Shown in pieces: positions 49,690-58,638 of a stretch of DNA of 64,000 nt. A model generated the notes under the pieces. The model searched no databases. It worked only from the letters and a program-made list of their open reading frames with translations, and was not told the origin of the DNA. The position numbers and the translations under genes are program-made. The stretch spans positions 4,117,001 to 4,181,000 of the forward strand of contig NZ_CP082909.1 of the NCBI RefSeq assembly GCF_023822025.1, in the 5' to 3' direction. The stretch is from Endozoicomonas sp. 4G (GTDB lineage Bacteria > Pseudomonadota > Gammaproteobacteria > Pseudomonadales > Endozoicomonadaceae). Each line of letters opens with the position of its first letter. Position 1 is the stretch's first letter.

Positions 49690-50961
49690 TTGCTATCCAA
49701 AAAACCATTGATTTTGACCCTGGGCATTGCTTTTTCTGTGCACTGCTCCAATGGCCACGCTCAGGAAAACAGGTTGTCTTTGCTCTTCACTCTGGCTGTT
49801 GGCAAGGCGCTTATTGAATGGTACCGCTTCGACATGCCACGGCTTTGCTTCGATGATGACATCCTCTTAAAGCCAGACACTCGCTATTGCTTTTCTCCTG
49901 ACTCTGGCGTCAAAGCCAAGACTTACAGCCGGGCAACCTCTGATGATAGTGCCGACAGCGAAGACAGTGACAGCGAAGACAGTGACAGCGAAGACAGTGA
50001 CAGCGAAGACAGTGACAGCGAAGACAGTGACAGCGAAGACAGTGACAGCGAAGACAGTGACAGCGAAGACAGTGACAGCGAAGACAGTGACAGCGAAGAC
50101 AGTGGCAGTGAAGACAGAAGCACCTCTGATGAAAACAGCGACAGCAGTCCTGAAGAAGACGAAACTGGTACCGAAACGGATGTCCAGTGTGTAAACACGA
50201 CACCGGACCCTTTTCAAGCATTAAAAGAATTCAGTCAGTATTGTGCGACTCTGAAACTGAAAAGGATTAATGAGGAGTCCACTTCAGACAGTGAAATAGC
50301 CACTGGGTCAGAGGCGACTCACCCGCCTGCCGACCAGAGATACAAGAAAACCGAGGTGCACCAGTGTGACCATCAGGGCTGCGACTTCAAAACCGACCAC
50401 AGCAGCAGTCTGAAAAGACACAAAAAGATCCACCTGCCGCCCCACCAGAGACCCAGAAGACTCAAGATGCACCGGTGTGACCATGAGGGCTGCAACTACG
50501 GCACCCACTGGACAGGCAATCTGAAACATCACAAACAGACCCACCTGCCTGCTGACCAGAGACCCATGAGACCCAAGGTGCACCAGTGTGACCATGAGAG
50601 CTGCAACTACAGAACCAGCTACAGGGGCAGTCTGACAAGGCACAAACAGATCCACCTGCCTGCTGACCAGAGACTCAAGGTGCACCAGTGTGACCATGAG
50701 GGCTGCAACTACAGCACTGGCTACAAAAACCACCTGCAAAGGCACAAACAGACCCACCTGCCTGCCAACCAGAAACCCAAGAAACCTAAGGTGCACCAGT
50801 GTGACCATGAGGGCTGCAACTACAGCACCGGCTACAAAAGCCATCTGCAAAGGCACAAACAGACCCACCTGCCTGCCGACGAGAGACTCAAGAGACCCAA
50901 AAGGAAAGCGTATGGTATGCCGCCATCTAACAAGAAAAGAAAGAAGGGTGATAAAGAATGA
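49690..50961 (+). CDS. Secreted C2H2 zinc-finger array protein, copy B (5 fingers)
   Basis: A 423-aa paralogue of the genes at 9694 and 51061, starting at TTG after GGGAACTCAGG. It has a signal peptide 1-25 (cleavage after GHA), a conserved region with DTRYCFSPDSGV, and a long acidic SEDSD array (about residues 90-142). Five C-X4-C-X12-H-X3-H fingers follow (HQCDHQGCDFKTDHSSSLKR onward), with longer linkers between fingers 1-2, 2-3 and 4-5. The basic tail is KRPKRKAY then NKKRKKGDKE, bipartite-NLS-like. The first 25 codons and upstream 80 bases match copies A and C. Function in host nuclei is a hypothesis. Confidence 0.88.
   Translation: MLSKKPLILTLGIAFSVHCSNGHAQENRLSLLFTLAVGKALIEWYRFDMPRLCFDDDILLKPDTRYCFSPDSGVKAKTYSRATSDDSADSEDSDSEDSDSEDSDSEDSDSEDSDSEDSDSEDSDSEDSDSEDSDSEDSGSEDRSTSDENSDSSPEEDETGTETDVQCVNTTPDPFQALKEFSQYCATLKLKRINEESTSDSEIATGSEATHPPADQRYKKTEVHQCDHQGCDFKTDHSSSLKRHKKIHLPPHQRPRRLKMHRCDHEGCNYGTHWTGNLKHHKQTHLPADQRPMRPKVHQCDHESCNYRTSYRGSLTRHKQIHLPADQRLKVHQCDHEGCNYSTGYKNHLQRHKQTHLPANQKPKKPKVHQCDHEGCNYSTGYKSHLQRHKQTHLPADERLKRPKRKAYGMPPSNKKRKKGDKE
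49966..50100. repeat. 15-bp VNTR encoding SEDSD
   Basis: Nine perfect units of agtgacagcgaagac with diverged units on either side. Copy C carries only about two units and copy A none, so the array has expanded or contracted between paralogues. Confidence 0.97.
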
Positions 50962-51060
50962 TCCACCTCACAACCTATATCAAAGAAACCTCCAGCCTCT
51001 TTCCAGATTTTTACTAACCTGAATTTCTAATAAACAGTTCAACAACTGGGAAGCCAGACT

Positions 51061-52383
51061 TTGCTATCCAAAAAACCATTGATTTTAACTCTGGCCATTG
51101 CTTTTTCTGTACACTGCTCTAAAGGCCACGCTCAGGAAAACAGATTGTCTTTGCTCTTCGCTCTGACTGACGGCAAGGCGCTTATTGAACGGTACCACTT
51201 AGACATGCCAAGGGTTTGCTTCGATGATCCCATCCTCTTAAAGCCAGACACTCGCTATTGCTTTTCTCCAGACTCTGGCGTCGAAACCAAGACTTACAGC
51301 CGGGCAATCTCTGATGATATTGCCGATAGCGAAGACAGTGACAGCGAAGACAGTGACAGTGAAGACAACGGCGCCTCTGATCAAAACAGCAACAGCAGTT
51401 CTGAAGAAGACGAAACTGATACCGAAACGGATGTTCAGTGTGTAAACACGACAGGTGATCCTTTTCGGGCATTAAACGAAATCAGTGAGTATTGTGCGAC
51501 CCTGAGACTAAAAATGATGAATCAGGAATCCATTTCAGACAGTGAAATAGCCACTGAGTTACACAAACAGACCCATCTGCCTGCCGACCAGAGACCAAAA
51601 AGACTTAAGGTGTATCAGTGTAACCACGAGGGCTGCAACTACAGCACTGACTACACGAAAGATCTGAAAAAGCACAAATGGATCCACCTGCCTGCTGACC
51701 AGAGACTCAAGGTGCACCAGTGTGACCATGAGGGCTGCAACTACAAAACCGACTTCAAGGGCAGTCTGAAAAAGCACAAACAGACCCACCTGCCCGCCGA
51801 CCAGAGACCCAAAGTGCACCGGTGTGACCATGAGGACTGCAACTACAAAACCGACTACAAGGGCGATCTGAAAAAGCACAAACAGACCCACCTGCCTGCC
51901 GACCAGAGAACCTGGCCGCACCAGTGTGACCATGAAGGCTGTGACTACAGCACCGACCATGTGGGCTATCTGAAAACGCACAAAAAGACCCATCTACCTG
52001 CCAACCAGAGAACCTGGCTGCACCAGTGTGACCATGAGGGCTGCAACTACAAAACCGACTTGAGGGACAGTCTGAAAAAGCACAAACAGACCCACCTGCC
52101 TGCCGACCAGAGAGCCAAGGTGCGCCGGTGTGACCATGAGGGCTGCAACTACAGCACCGATCGGGCGAGCAATCTGAAAAGGCACAAACAGAGCCACCTG
52201 CCTACCGACCAGAGAACCAAGGCGCGCCGGTGTGACCATGAGGGCTGCAACTACAGCACCGATCGGGCGAGCAGTCTGAAAAGGCACAAACAGAGCCACC
52301 TGCCTACCGGCCAGAGAACCAAAAGAAAAGCGTATGACCAGCCGCCATATAACCGAAAAAGGAAGAAGGGTGGTAAAGAATGA
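51061..52383 (+). CDS. Secreted C2H2 zinc-finger array protein, copy C (7 fingers)
   Basis: A 440-aa paralogue 99 bases downstream of copy B, starting at TTG after GGGAAGCCAG. Its signal peptide and DTRYCFSPDSGVETK region are nearly the same as in copy B. The acidic spacer is short (two SEDSD units). A His-pair remnant (LHKQTH) precedes seven complete C2H2 fingers; the last two are almost identical (CNYSTDRASNLKRH and CNYSTDRASSLKRH), showing recent finger duplication. The tail KRKAYDQPPYNRKRKKGGKE resembles a bipartite NLS. An IS607 element follows about 100 bases later. Confidence 0.88.
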   Translation: MLSKKPLILTLAIAFSVHCSKGHAQENRLSLLFALTDGKALIERYHLDMPRVCFDDPILLKPDTRYCFSPDSGVETKTYSRAISDDIADSEDSDSEDSDSEDNGASDQNSNSSSEEDETDTETDVQCVNTTGDPFRALNEISEYCATLRLKMMNQESISDSEIATELHKQTHLPADQRPKRLKVYQCNHEGCNYSTDYTKDLKKHKWIHLPADQRLKVHQCDHEGCNYKTDFKGSLKKHKQTHLPADQRPKVHRCDHEDCNYKTDYKGDLKKHKQTHLPADQRTWPHQCDHEGCDYSTDHVGYLKTHKKTHLPANQRTWLHQCDHEGCNYKTDLRDSLKKHKQTHLPADQRAKVRRCDHEGCNYSTDRASNLKRHKQSHLPTDQRTKARRCDHEGCNYSTDRASSLKRHKQSHLPTGQRTKRKAYDQPPYNRKRKKGGKE

Positions 52384-52482
52384 TCCATCTTCCAGCTCAG
52401 TGTCGGTTGAAGCGCTTTATGCTTCAACTCTTGATTAAAACCGCAACGAGCGCAACACTCGCTGTTATGGCTAAGGCTCAAG

Positions 52483-53670
52483 CTACCTTGTCAAACACTT
52501 AAGAAAGACATTTCTGGCACCGTTGATGTCACGATCAACGGTGAAACCTTCTCCCTTAATAACTTTGGAAGAACCTAATTTTTCGTCAATGGTCCCGTTC
52601 CATGATCGAGTCTTGGATGTATAGGCTTCGTTGCAATCAACCACATGCTTTCCATACTTTTTTGCGTACCACTTAAGCCGCTTTTTGAATTGGTAGTGGT
52701 TGAGGTCAAGCATCTGGCGGCAGGTGTTACGGCGTATGGTGCGAACCTTCTTATTTTTGCGTGTGACCATACCTCTTGTCTCAAAGGTTGGCAAAAATAC
52801 AACGTCGTAGTTCGACACCAGCTCGAACGCCAGCCGGTTATGCAGATCAAGAACAATGTCATCCTTTTTGCATTTCAGCCGGTCAATTTCCCTGTTGAAA
52901 TGAGTAATCCGATCTCTTGCCCACTGGGGCATATCGGGGAACTCAACGCCCTTCTGCGTGTTCAGGATTTTTTGCTTTTGACTGACCAAGCTGTCCACTT
53001 GTTTCATCAGTGGGAACAGCTTTGTTTTTGCAACGTTATCACCCGCTATCAACGCCTCTTTTTCGCTGTAGCAAGTGGCAAAGGTGCGAACTCCGGGGTC
53101 AACTCCAACGCATCTAACCTTCCCTTGGATTTCGGGATTTAGCTCAATATGTTGTTGAACCTGAACGAACCAGCGACCTTTGTCGTAGGTTATGACACAA
53201 GATTTACCCATCGCTTCTGCTGGCACATCTTCTGTCAGGTGAATCTTGCCAAGAGCGTCTACGCAGGGATTTAATCCCTTTGGGAAACGGTCAATAGAGA
53301 ATGAGTGCCTGCTACCTTTGCGGCTTTTGAAATGGATTTCTGCAAAGCCCTCTTTAGCTCCCTTGAGCTTCTTGTTGTGCTCGCAGACCGCTTTGAATTT
53401 AGTCGCTGCCTCCAGTGTTCCGTTATCAGAAACAATCGAGTTATAAGCCCTGCCACTTTCTTTGTGCTCTTGCTTCACTTGAGCTTTAATGGCAGGTCGC
53501 ATGTTGATGAGTTTTCCGCTGGCATCTTTATAGTCATCGTTACGGAAACGCTCAACAGCAAGGTTGTACGACCTGCGATAGAGCATCAGGGCATCGTGAT
53601 AGGCTTGCTCATTCTCTGGGTAAAACCTGATCTTTTTTGACGCTATTATCTTTGCGTCTTTTAGCAGATC
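52483..53670 (-). CDS. tnpB: IS607-type TnpB lacking a zinc ribbon
   Basis: About 395 residues of TnpB beginning near DAKIIASKKIRFYPENEQAY. RuvC catalytic residues are in VGVDPGVRTFATCY (Asp), YDVVFLPTFETRGM (Glu) and VDRDINGARNVFL (Asp). Between the last two, where most TnpBs hold four zinc Cys, the sequence reads AYTSKTRSWNGTIDEKLGSS without any Cys pair, a known type of ribbon-less variant in IS607 elements. No ATG, GTG or TTG lies at the expected start; the frame is continuous with the upstream HTH of tnpA up to 54174, so initiation is unclear. Confidence 0.85.
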   Translation of the reverse strand, partial: DLLKDAKIIASKKIRFYPENEQAYHDALMLYRRSYNLAVERFRNDDYKDASGKLINMRPAIKAQVKQEHKESGRAYNSIVSDNGTLEAATKFKAVCEHNKKLKGAKEGFAEIHFKSRKGSRHSFSIDRFPKGLNPCVDALGKIHLTEDVPAEAMGKSCVITYDKGRWFVQVQQHIELNPEIQGKVRCVGVDPGVRTFATCYSEKEALIAGDNVAKTKLFPLMKQVDSLVSQKQKILNTQKGVEFPDMPQWARDRITHFNREIDRLKCKKDDIVLDLHNRLAFELVSNYDVVFLPTFETRGMVTRKNKKVRTIRRNTCRQMLDLNHYQFKKRLKWYAKKYGKHVVDCNEAYTSKTRSWNGTIDEKLGSSKVIKGEGFTVDRDINGARNVFLKCLTR

Positions 53671-54174
53671 GCTTCCCGTAGTGGCTATTGCAGAATGAGG
53701 TAATGAAACCGATAAGCTCTTGGGTGTCGAATGACTCACTGGCGTTATCCGGGTCATCCAAAACCTCGATGTGTCCTCCCGATAATTCAACAAGCCATTT
53801 GATGAGTTCAAACCCTGATCGGGCAAGGCGATCTTTTGTGGCAACCACAATATGGGTTGGATTTCCGCACACCGCTGATTCCAGAATGGTTTGCAGTCCT
53901 TTTCTCTTAAAGTTGAAAGCACTGGCAATGTCGCTGATAAATTCTGCATCAAGGTGCTCTTTGAGTAAGATACGCTTTTGCATTTCAATGCTGGATTTTT
54001 GCTTTCCAGAACTGCTCTTGCGTAGCATATCTTCCTTTGCTGGTTAATGAATATGCGAAAGTGACCACCACTGGTTTGTTTAACTTTTTCGTAGTGACCG
54101 CTTTCGATCTTGCGCCTTATGGTTTGGCTGGTTACGCCTTCAATCTTGGCTAGCTTTGTAGTTGAAACCCACAA
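53609..54174 (-). pseudogene. tnpA: IS607 serine recombinase TnpA, frameshifted
   Basis: The MerR-like DNA-binding domain (VSTTKLAKIEGVTSQTIRRK) is in one frame from 54174. The catalytic domain (GKQKSSIEMQKRILL, THIVVATKDRLARSGFELIK, HYGKRSAKRRK) continues in another frame from about 54028 to 53609. The break is at the active-site YARVSSS motif, where the first frame reads CYARAVLES and the second RKSSSGKQK, consistent with loss of a few bases. A programmed frameshift seems unlikely at this place, so the enzyme is probably dead. Confidence 0.85.
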
Positions 54175-54267
54175 GATAAATTCACCTTTATAATGATTTA
54201 TCTTGTGTCTAGCGTAATTGATTTTGCGATTGTTGCAATTTTATTTGACTGACACAAGAGCCATATT

Positions 54268-54837
54268 TTAATACGACAGACAACTCACCAAATGATCATT
54301 CACCATCCCCACAGCCTGCATATAGGCATAACAAATAATACTGCCTACAAATGAAAACCCCCTTTTTTTCAGGTCTTTACTCATAGCATCGGACTCCGGG
54401 GTAGTGACAGGCACTTCAGACAGCGTTTGCCACTGATTCCGGATCGGAGTGTGATTAACAAAGGACCAGATGTACCGATCAAAGCTGCCAAACTCTTCCT
54501 GCACCTTTAGAAAAGCCCGGGCATTGTTGATGGCACTGTTCACTTTTAACCGGTTTCTGACAATCCCCTTATCCTGAAGCAGCCTTTCTACATCTTGTTC
54601 AGTAAATTGGGCAACCGCTTCAGGATCAAAATCTGCAAAGGCATTGCGGTAACCCTCCCGGCGTTTAAGCAGGGTGATCCAGCTAAGGCCAGCCTGGGCC
54701 CCTTCCAGAATCAGAAATTCAAACAGCTTCTGATCGTCGTGGCAGGGAACGCCCCACTCTTCATCATGGTATCGAATGTAGTCCGGGTCATCTGTGCACC
54801 AGCCGCATCGTTGATCTGTCAAAAGAGTGGCTCCCAT
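54268..54837 (-). CDS. tag: DNA-3-methyladenine glycosylase I
   Basis: Removes 3-methyladenine from alkylated DNA. It has the Tag family order: CGWCTDDPDYIRYHDEEWGV with N-terminal zinc ligands, FEFLILEGAQAGLSWITLL with the catalytic Glu, VRNRLKVNSAINNARAFL, and KKRGFSFVGSIICYAYMQAV before the C-terminal VNDH zinc ligand. The ATG at 54837 gives 189 aa, the normal size. It marks the right edge of the accessory island. Confidence 0.95.
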   Translation of the reverse strand: MGATLLTDQRCGWCTDDPDYIRYHDEEWGVPCHDDQKLFEFLILEGAQAGLSWITLLKRREGYRNAFADFDPEAVAQFTEQDVERLLQDKGIVRNRLKVNSAINNARAFLKVQEEFGSFDRYIWSFVNHTPIRNQWQTLSEVPVTTPESDAMSKDLKKRGFSFVGSIICYAYMQAVGMVNDHLVSCLSY

Positions 54838-54947
54838 TGTTATTGTGGGAAAAGATAAAGTAATAGTGGACAGGTCAATGGCACTATTGGCCTGCCAGCA
54901 TTGATTTTGGCTAAGCTGAAACAGTAGCAACTTCACGGAACGAAGTC

Positions 54948-57900
54948 ATGCCATCCAGAGCGTCATCATCCGGCCCTGTTTTGCCACCTGTACCTCCTCG
55001 CCTGCCGGATGAGCCTTCATCAAAAACCTCGGTTTCATCAGGCTTTCGGGATATTTCGGTTGTCGATGGGCAGGAAAGATTAACGTCCCCGGAAGAAGGG
55101 CAGCACAGGACTCCCCGGAGTCTGGATTCCCGGAACCCCAGAATGGTCAGTGCCCAACCGCTAATTCAGATTGATGACCCGCAGACCGCACCCGCAACAT
55201 CGGATGTAACCGCCCGCCCCAACATCAAATCAAGCGTGTTTGAGCGACTGTTGGCTTCAGTCATCATCTGGGTATTGGACTTCAAAAAAGTTCGGTCAAA
55301 AGTCAGTTTTCGAAGGGCAGCTGTCGTCAGGCAATTGAACAAACAATTAAAGAGAGTCACAGAGGCAATTCGCAATAAGCCGGGCAGGAAAACCCTCGAT
55401 GAACGCCGGGTTCTGAAAAGACAGCAGATGCAGTTGCGTAAAGCAAAAAAACAGGCAAGAGCAGCCAGAGATCATGAGATTCGAAGTTATTTTAAACTGT
55501 TGCGATCGCTCAAAGCATTGCATAAAGGCGCAATACAGGAGCACACCGTTCATCTTGACGGACTGATGCTGGGGGGTGGCAAAGCCACTTTGAGGAATGT
55601 TGAGTTAAGAGTCCACAGGGTGGAGCTGTTGGATTCGGGTACGGGTCAGACTTACCCTAAAATCACTCTGGATGTTAAGGGTTCTATTGATTTCAGTGCA
55701 CCCGGTCAGCCTCCCCTTAAGATGGATATTGACATCAAGGATATGGAAGCCAGTATTCAGGGCAGAATCGCACCAGGAATAAATGCCTACATCAGGGGAA
55801 AAGGCATCACAGGCTTTTTAAAGGCACTCCATCGTACTCGCAGGCAGAAAGGTCAGTTCTTCCAACTCAACCGCGCAGGGGTCTCCATAGGAAAAATAAA
55901 AGCGTCTCTGGATGAACCGGATTCTGGCACTCTGGCTACGATCACAGGGAGCTTTAATCCCACTCTAAAAGACAGCCTCAGTACGATGCTTGCTATGCTT
56001 GAGCAGCCATTTGACCTGACCGTTCATGATCTTGAAGTGGCCAGAAAAGGCCAGCCTCCGCTGGCCAGGGTGGAAGGGCTTCACATGAGCAACGAACTCA
56101 AACCTGTTGCGGGCAGAACAGGAGGCACGGAAAAAACGCTGACCGTTAAAGCGAATGCTCTGGACATGGATTCGGAAGGGGCTTCAGCTGCCCTCTATGA
56201 TACTGCCCGCAAGAAAAAGCTGAAGCCCATGAGCCTGCTACCCTCTTCCTCTGGCAGAGAGGAGGATTTTGACTGGATCTCTGAACTGGAAAAACAGTCC
56301 ACCGGCCTCAGGGCCAGAGTCAGCGACTTTAATCTGAAGATGAATGTGCCTGCATCAAAAGACGAAGATGTTCAAAAGCTGACTGAAAATACCCGTCTGG
56401 AAGCCAATGCGGGCCATCTGGAGTTAAGAAATAGCGGAATGGCGCAGGTGCGAATGGATCTGGATAAGGTGCAAATAGAGGGCAACCTGGCCGGAGACAA
56501 AACCGATTTTAGTGGTCGTGCCGAAACGTTTTCAGTCAGGTTGGGGCTTAATCAAAAGTTTGGAGCCGGTTCCAGCAACAGCATTGATTGCCACGCCGAT
56601 GTCAGAGGTGAAGATTTAAAGGTTTCAAGAGCCTTTCACCACGGTCAGGTGCAAACTGATATAGAAACCGGTGGGCTAACGGTTGATACCGATGGCCAGC
56701 CTTCTTCGATTCATTGGGGTGATACCCGAATTGAGTTGCCCGGAAATCTGAGCGGGCAGGTGCAGAAGCTCTCTGCCCACCTCAAAGCCAGTGGTGAAGA
56801 GGACACTGAACTCAAGATTGGTGTGGGTAAAACACGTCTCTCTGGTGAGGGACAGGTGGTCGTCCAGAGCCGGGCCAGCAAGTTCTCTGTTCCGGCAGCA
56901 GGCAATGTGACTCTGGATCAGTTTGAGATCGCCACTGCCAAGTTCAAAGAAGGGGATTTAAGGCAACCTGTAGCGATCACAGAAGTCACTCCGGGACATC
57001 TCAGTATCGATAACGTTAAGGCCAGTTCTATCAAGATTGGCAATCTGACCACAGAGCTGGACGAGCAGGGTTCCGGATATGTTTATCTCAATGATGTTTT
57101 TGTCAGTGGTGATGACCTTATCAGGGATTTCGAGCAGCTTCCCGAGGCCACTCGCCAAAATATACCCACAGGTTTTCTGAAAAGCAGAAAGTTGAAAGCT
57201 TCGATCAAAGTGAAGGTTGACAATGGTCTGGTGGATCCAAAAACAGCCGAGTTTATCTCCTACGACCTGGACGAAAAGGAGGTCGATAAATCGGCATGGA
57301 CACAATGGTCGTCATGGGATCAGTGGTTCAGAAGCGGTCTTATCGGTGCCGCCGGATGGGTTTCCTTCAAAGGCATGAACGTGACCGATGGACAGCTTTG
57401 TATGTCGCTGGGTATTGGCCCTTTGAGTTACCCCATTCCGATTATAAAAGCACCGCAAGAGGCAGTTCAGGGCGAAAAACTCTCTCTACCGGTTTTGCTG
57501 CATCACCATACCGGTATCCATTGGCGAGGTGTTGTAGCAGACGACAGAGACTTTATACATAAGGTCAATGCAGGTGACCTGCAGGCTCTGTCAACGCTGG
57601 CGTCCTATTGTCAAGAGGCCGGACCTGAACGGGCTGTGCGACTGCTGAAAACTTTACAGCTGCAACCCTGGATAGAAAGGTCAAGGGCTGGGGATAAACT
57701 GGCCCTCAGTTATCTGAAAACATTAGCCGGATTGCTGTTTAAATATCCAGATACAGCAGGTCGGGGAATCCTGCTATTCAGGAGCCTGCAATGGCCTGTC
57801 ACCCGTCCTCTGGCTGAAGCCTTGCTGAAACCGCCCTACCGTTCGCAGATTGATCCCGTAGCCCTGGCACTTTCCGCCGCGCAGGCAGGACTGGCTGGAG

Positions 57901-58565
57901 AAGCTTACGAGGTTATAGCTCAGGCACTCAACAAAAAGCCAGAAGACCCCAGACTGAATTACCATGCAAGTGTCGTTTTAAGAGACTGGCTCCATGCCAT
58001 CGGGCCGAATGAGATGAGCGAGGAGGATAAAGAGCATTGGATCATTGAGTCGGCGCACAGGTTATCGGTGGCTGCCAGGAAACAATACCCGGCAGCTGTG
58101 GAGCTGCAAAAGCAACTCTGTGACGAGCAGGAGCCTTACACGTTACTGGCTGAAGCAGGTGATTTGTTGACCTGTGATCATCAACCTTCTGCTTTCTATA
58201 AAGCCCTGAACCGGCTTGAGCAAATAGCTGCACAAATAGCTGCACAAGGAGAAGACGTCAGAGGACGAATAGCAAAAACCATTCTGCTTAATAGAATTGA
58301 AAACAGTGGCAAGATCTTCATTCACCCAACTGCCGAAGTTGAAAAAAATATTCATGCCCTGGAAAAACGGATTAAACATCAAGGCATACACGACGCCACG
58401 CCGGAAGAACTCTACCAATTGGGTATACGTTACCTTTATGGTGTTGAAGGCAAGGTCTCCAACCCCGCCAGAGCAGTTCAACTGTTGCAACAGGCCAGCC
58501 AGGGAGGGGAAGCCAGGGCGTTGCTGCACCTTGAACTGGCACAGTCAGCCCTCGGGGGCTCTTAA
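54948..58565 (+). CDS. Very large unknown protein with AsmA-like and Sel1-like regions (1205 aa)
   Basis: No signal peptide. The N-terminus is Pro/Ser-rich and contains PPVPPRLP, which fits the class II SH3-ligand pattern PxxPxR. Residues about 120-200 form a basic coiled coil (KQLKRVTEAIRNKPGRKTLD). From about 205 to 830 there are beta-strand-rich segments of the form GxxTxLRNVELRVHRVELLD, reminiscent of AsmA/TamB-like lipid-transfer beta structures (weak impression). The C-terminus holds helical Sel1/TPR-like units (ELYQLGIRYLYGVEG, NPARAVQLLQQASQGGEARA). The function is unknown. It is upstream of slyD, 73 bases away. Confidence 0.75.
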   Translation: MPSRASSSGPVLPPVPPRLPDEPSSKTSVSSGFRDISVVDGQERLTSPEEGQHRTPRSLDSRNPRMVSAQPLIQIDDPQTAPATSDVTARPNIKSSVFERLLASVIIWVLDFKKVRSKVSFRRAAVVRQLNKQLKRVTEAIRNKPGRKTLDERRVLKRQQMQLRKAKKQARAARDHEIRSYFKLLRSLKALHKGAIQEHTVHLDGLMLGGGKATLRNVELRVHRVELLDSGTGQTYPKITLDVKGSIDFSAPGQPPLKMDIDIKDMEASIQGRIAPGINAYIRGKGITGFLKALHRTRRQKGQFFQLNRAGVSIGKIKASLDEPDSGTLATITGSFNPTLKDSLSTMLAMLEQPFDLTVHDLEVARKGQPPLARVEGLHMSNELKPVAGRTGGTEKTLTVKANALDMDSEGASAALYDTARKKKLKPMSLLPSSSGREEDFDWISELEKQSTGLRARVSDFNLKMNVPASKDEDVQKLTENTRLEANAGHLELRNSGMAQVRMDLDKVQIEGNLAGDKTDFSGRAETFSVRLGLNQKFGAGSSNSIDCHADVRGEDLKVSRAFHHGQVQTDIETGGLTVDTDGQPSSIHWGDTRIELPGNLSGQVQKLSAHLKASGEEDTELKIGVGKTRLSGEGQVVVQSRASKFSVPAAGNVTLDQFEIATAKFKEGDLRQPVAITEVTPGHLSIDNVKASSIKIGNLTTELDEQGSGYVYLNDVFVSGDDLIRDFEQLPEATRQNIPTGFLKSRKLKASIKVKVDNGLVDPKTAEFISYDLDEKEVDKSAWTQWSSWDQWFRSGLIGAAGWVSFKGMNVTDGQLCMSLGIGPLSYPIPIIKAPQEAVQGEKLSLPVLLHHHTGIHWRGVVADDRDFIHKVNAGDLQALSTLASYCQEAGPERAVRLLKTLQLQPWIERSRAGDKLALSYLKTLAGLLFKYPDTAGRGILLFRSLQWPVTRPLAEALLKPPYRSQIDPVALALSAAQAGLAGEAYEVIAQALNKKPEDPRLNYHASVVLRDWLHAIGPNEMSEEDKEHWIIESAHRLSVAARKQYPAAVELQKQLCDEQEPYTLLAEAGDLLTCDHQPSAFYKALNRLEQIAAQIAAQGEDVRGRIAKTILLNRIENSGKIFIHPTAEVEKNIHALEKRIKHQGIHDATPEELYQLGIRYLYGVEGKVSNPARAVQLLQQASQGGEARALLHLELAQSALGGS

Positions 58566-58638
58566 CAGAAAAAGAACTGTCTGTTTTTCAGGCAGACAGG
58601 TATCCTGTCCATTCATTTAATCCAGAGATTTTCAATCG

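Larger units (their letters stand above)
52390..54200. mobile_element. IS607-family element, recombinase broken
   Basis: Serine-recombinase tnpA remnants and tnpB, both on the minus strand, between zinc-finger copy C and the glycosylase gene. The borders are estimated. The 52390-52482 stretch beyond the tnpB stop holds a hairpin (ttgaagc / gcttcaa) and is where the guide-RNA scaffold would lie. Confidence 0.8.

Noticed and set aside
49867-50221. Three extra open frames in and opposite the SEDSD array.
   Set aside because: A 15-bp repeat opens several frames at once; these are shadows of copy B.
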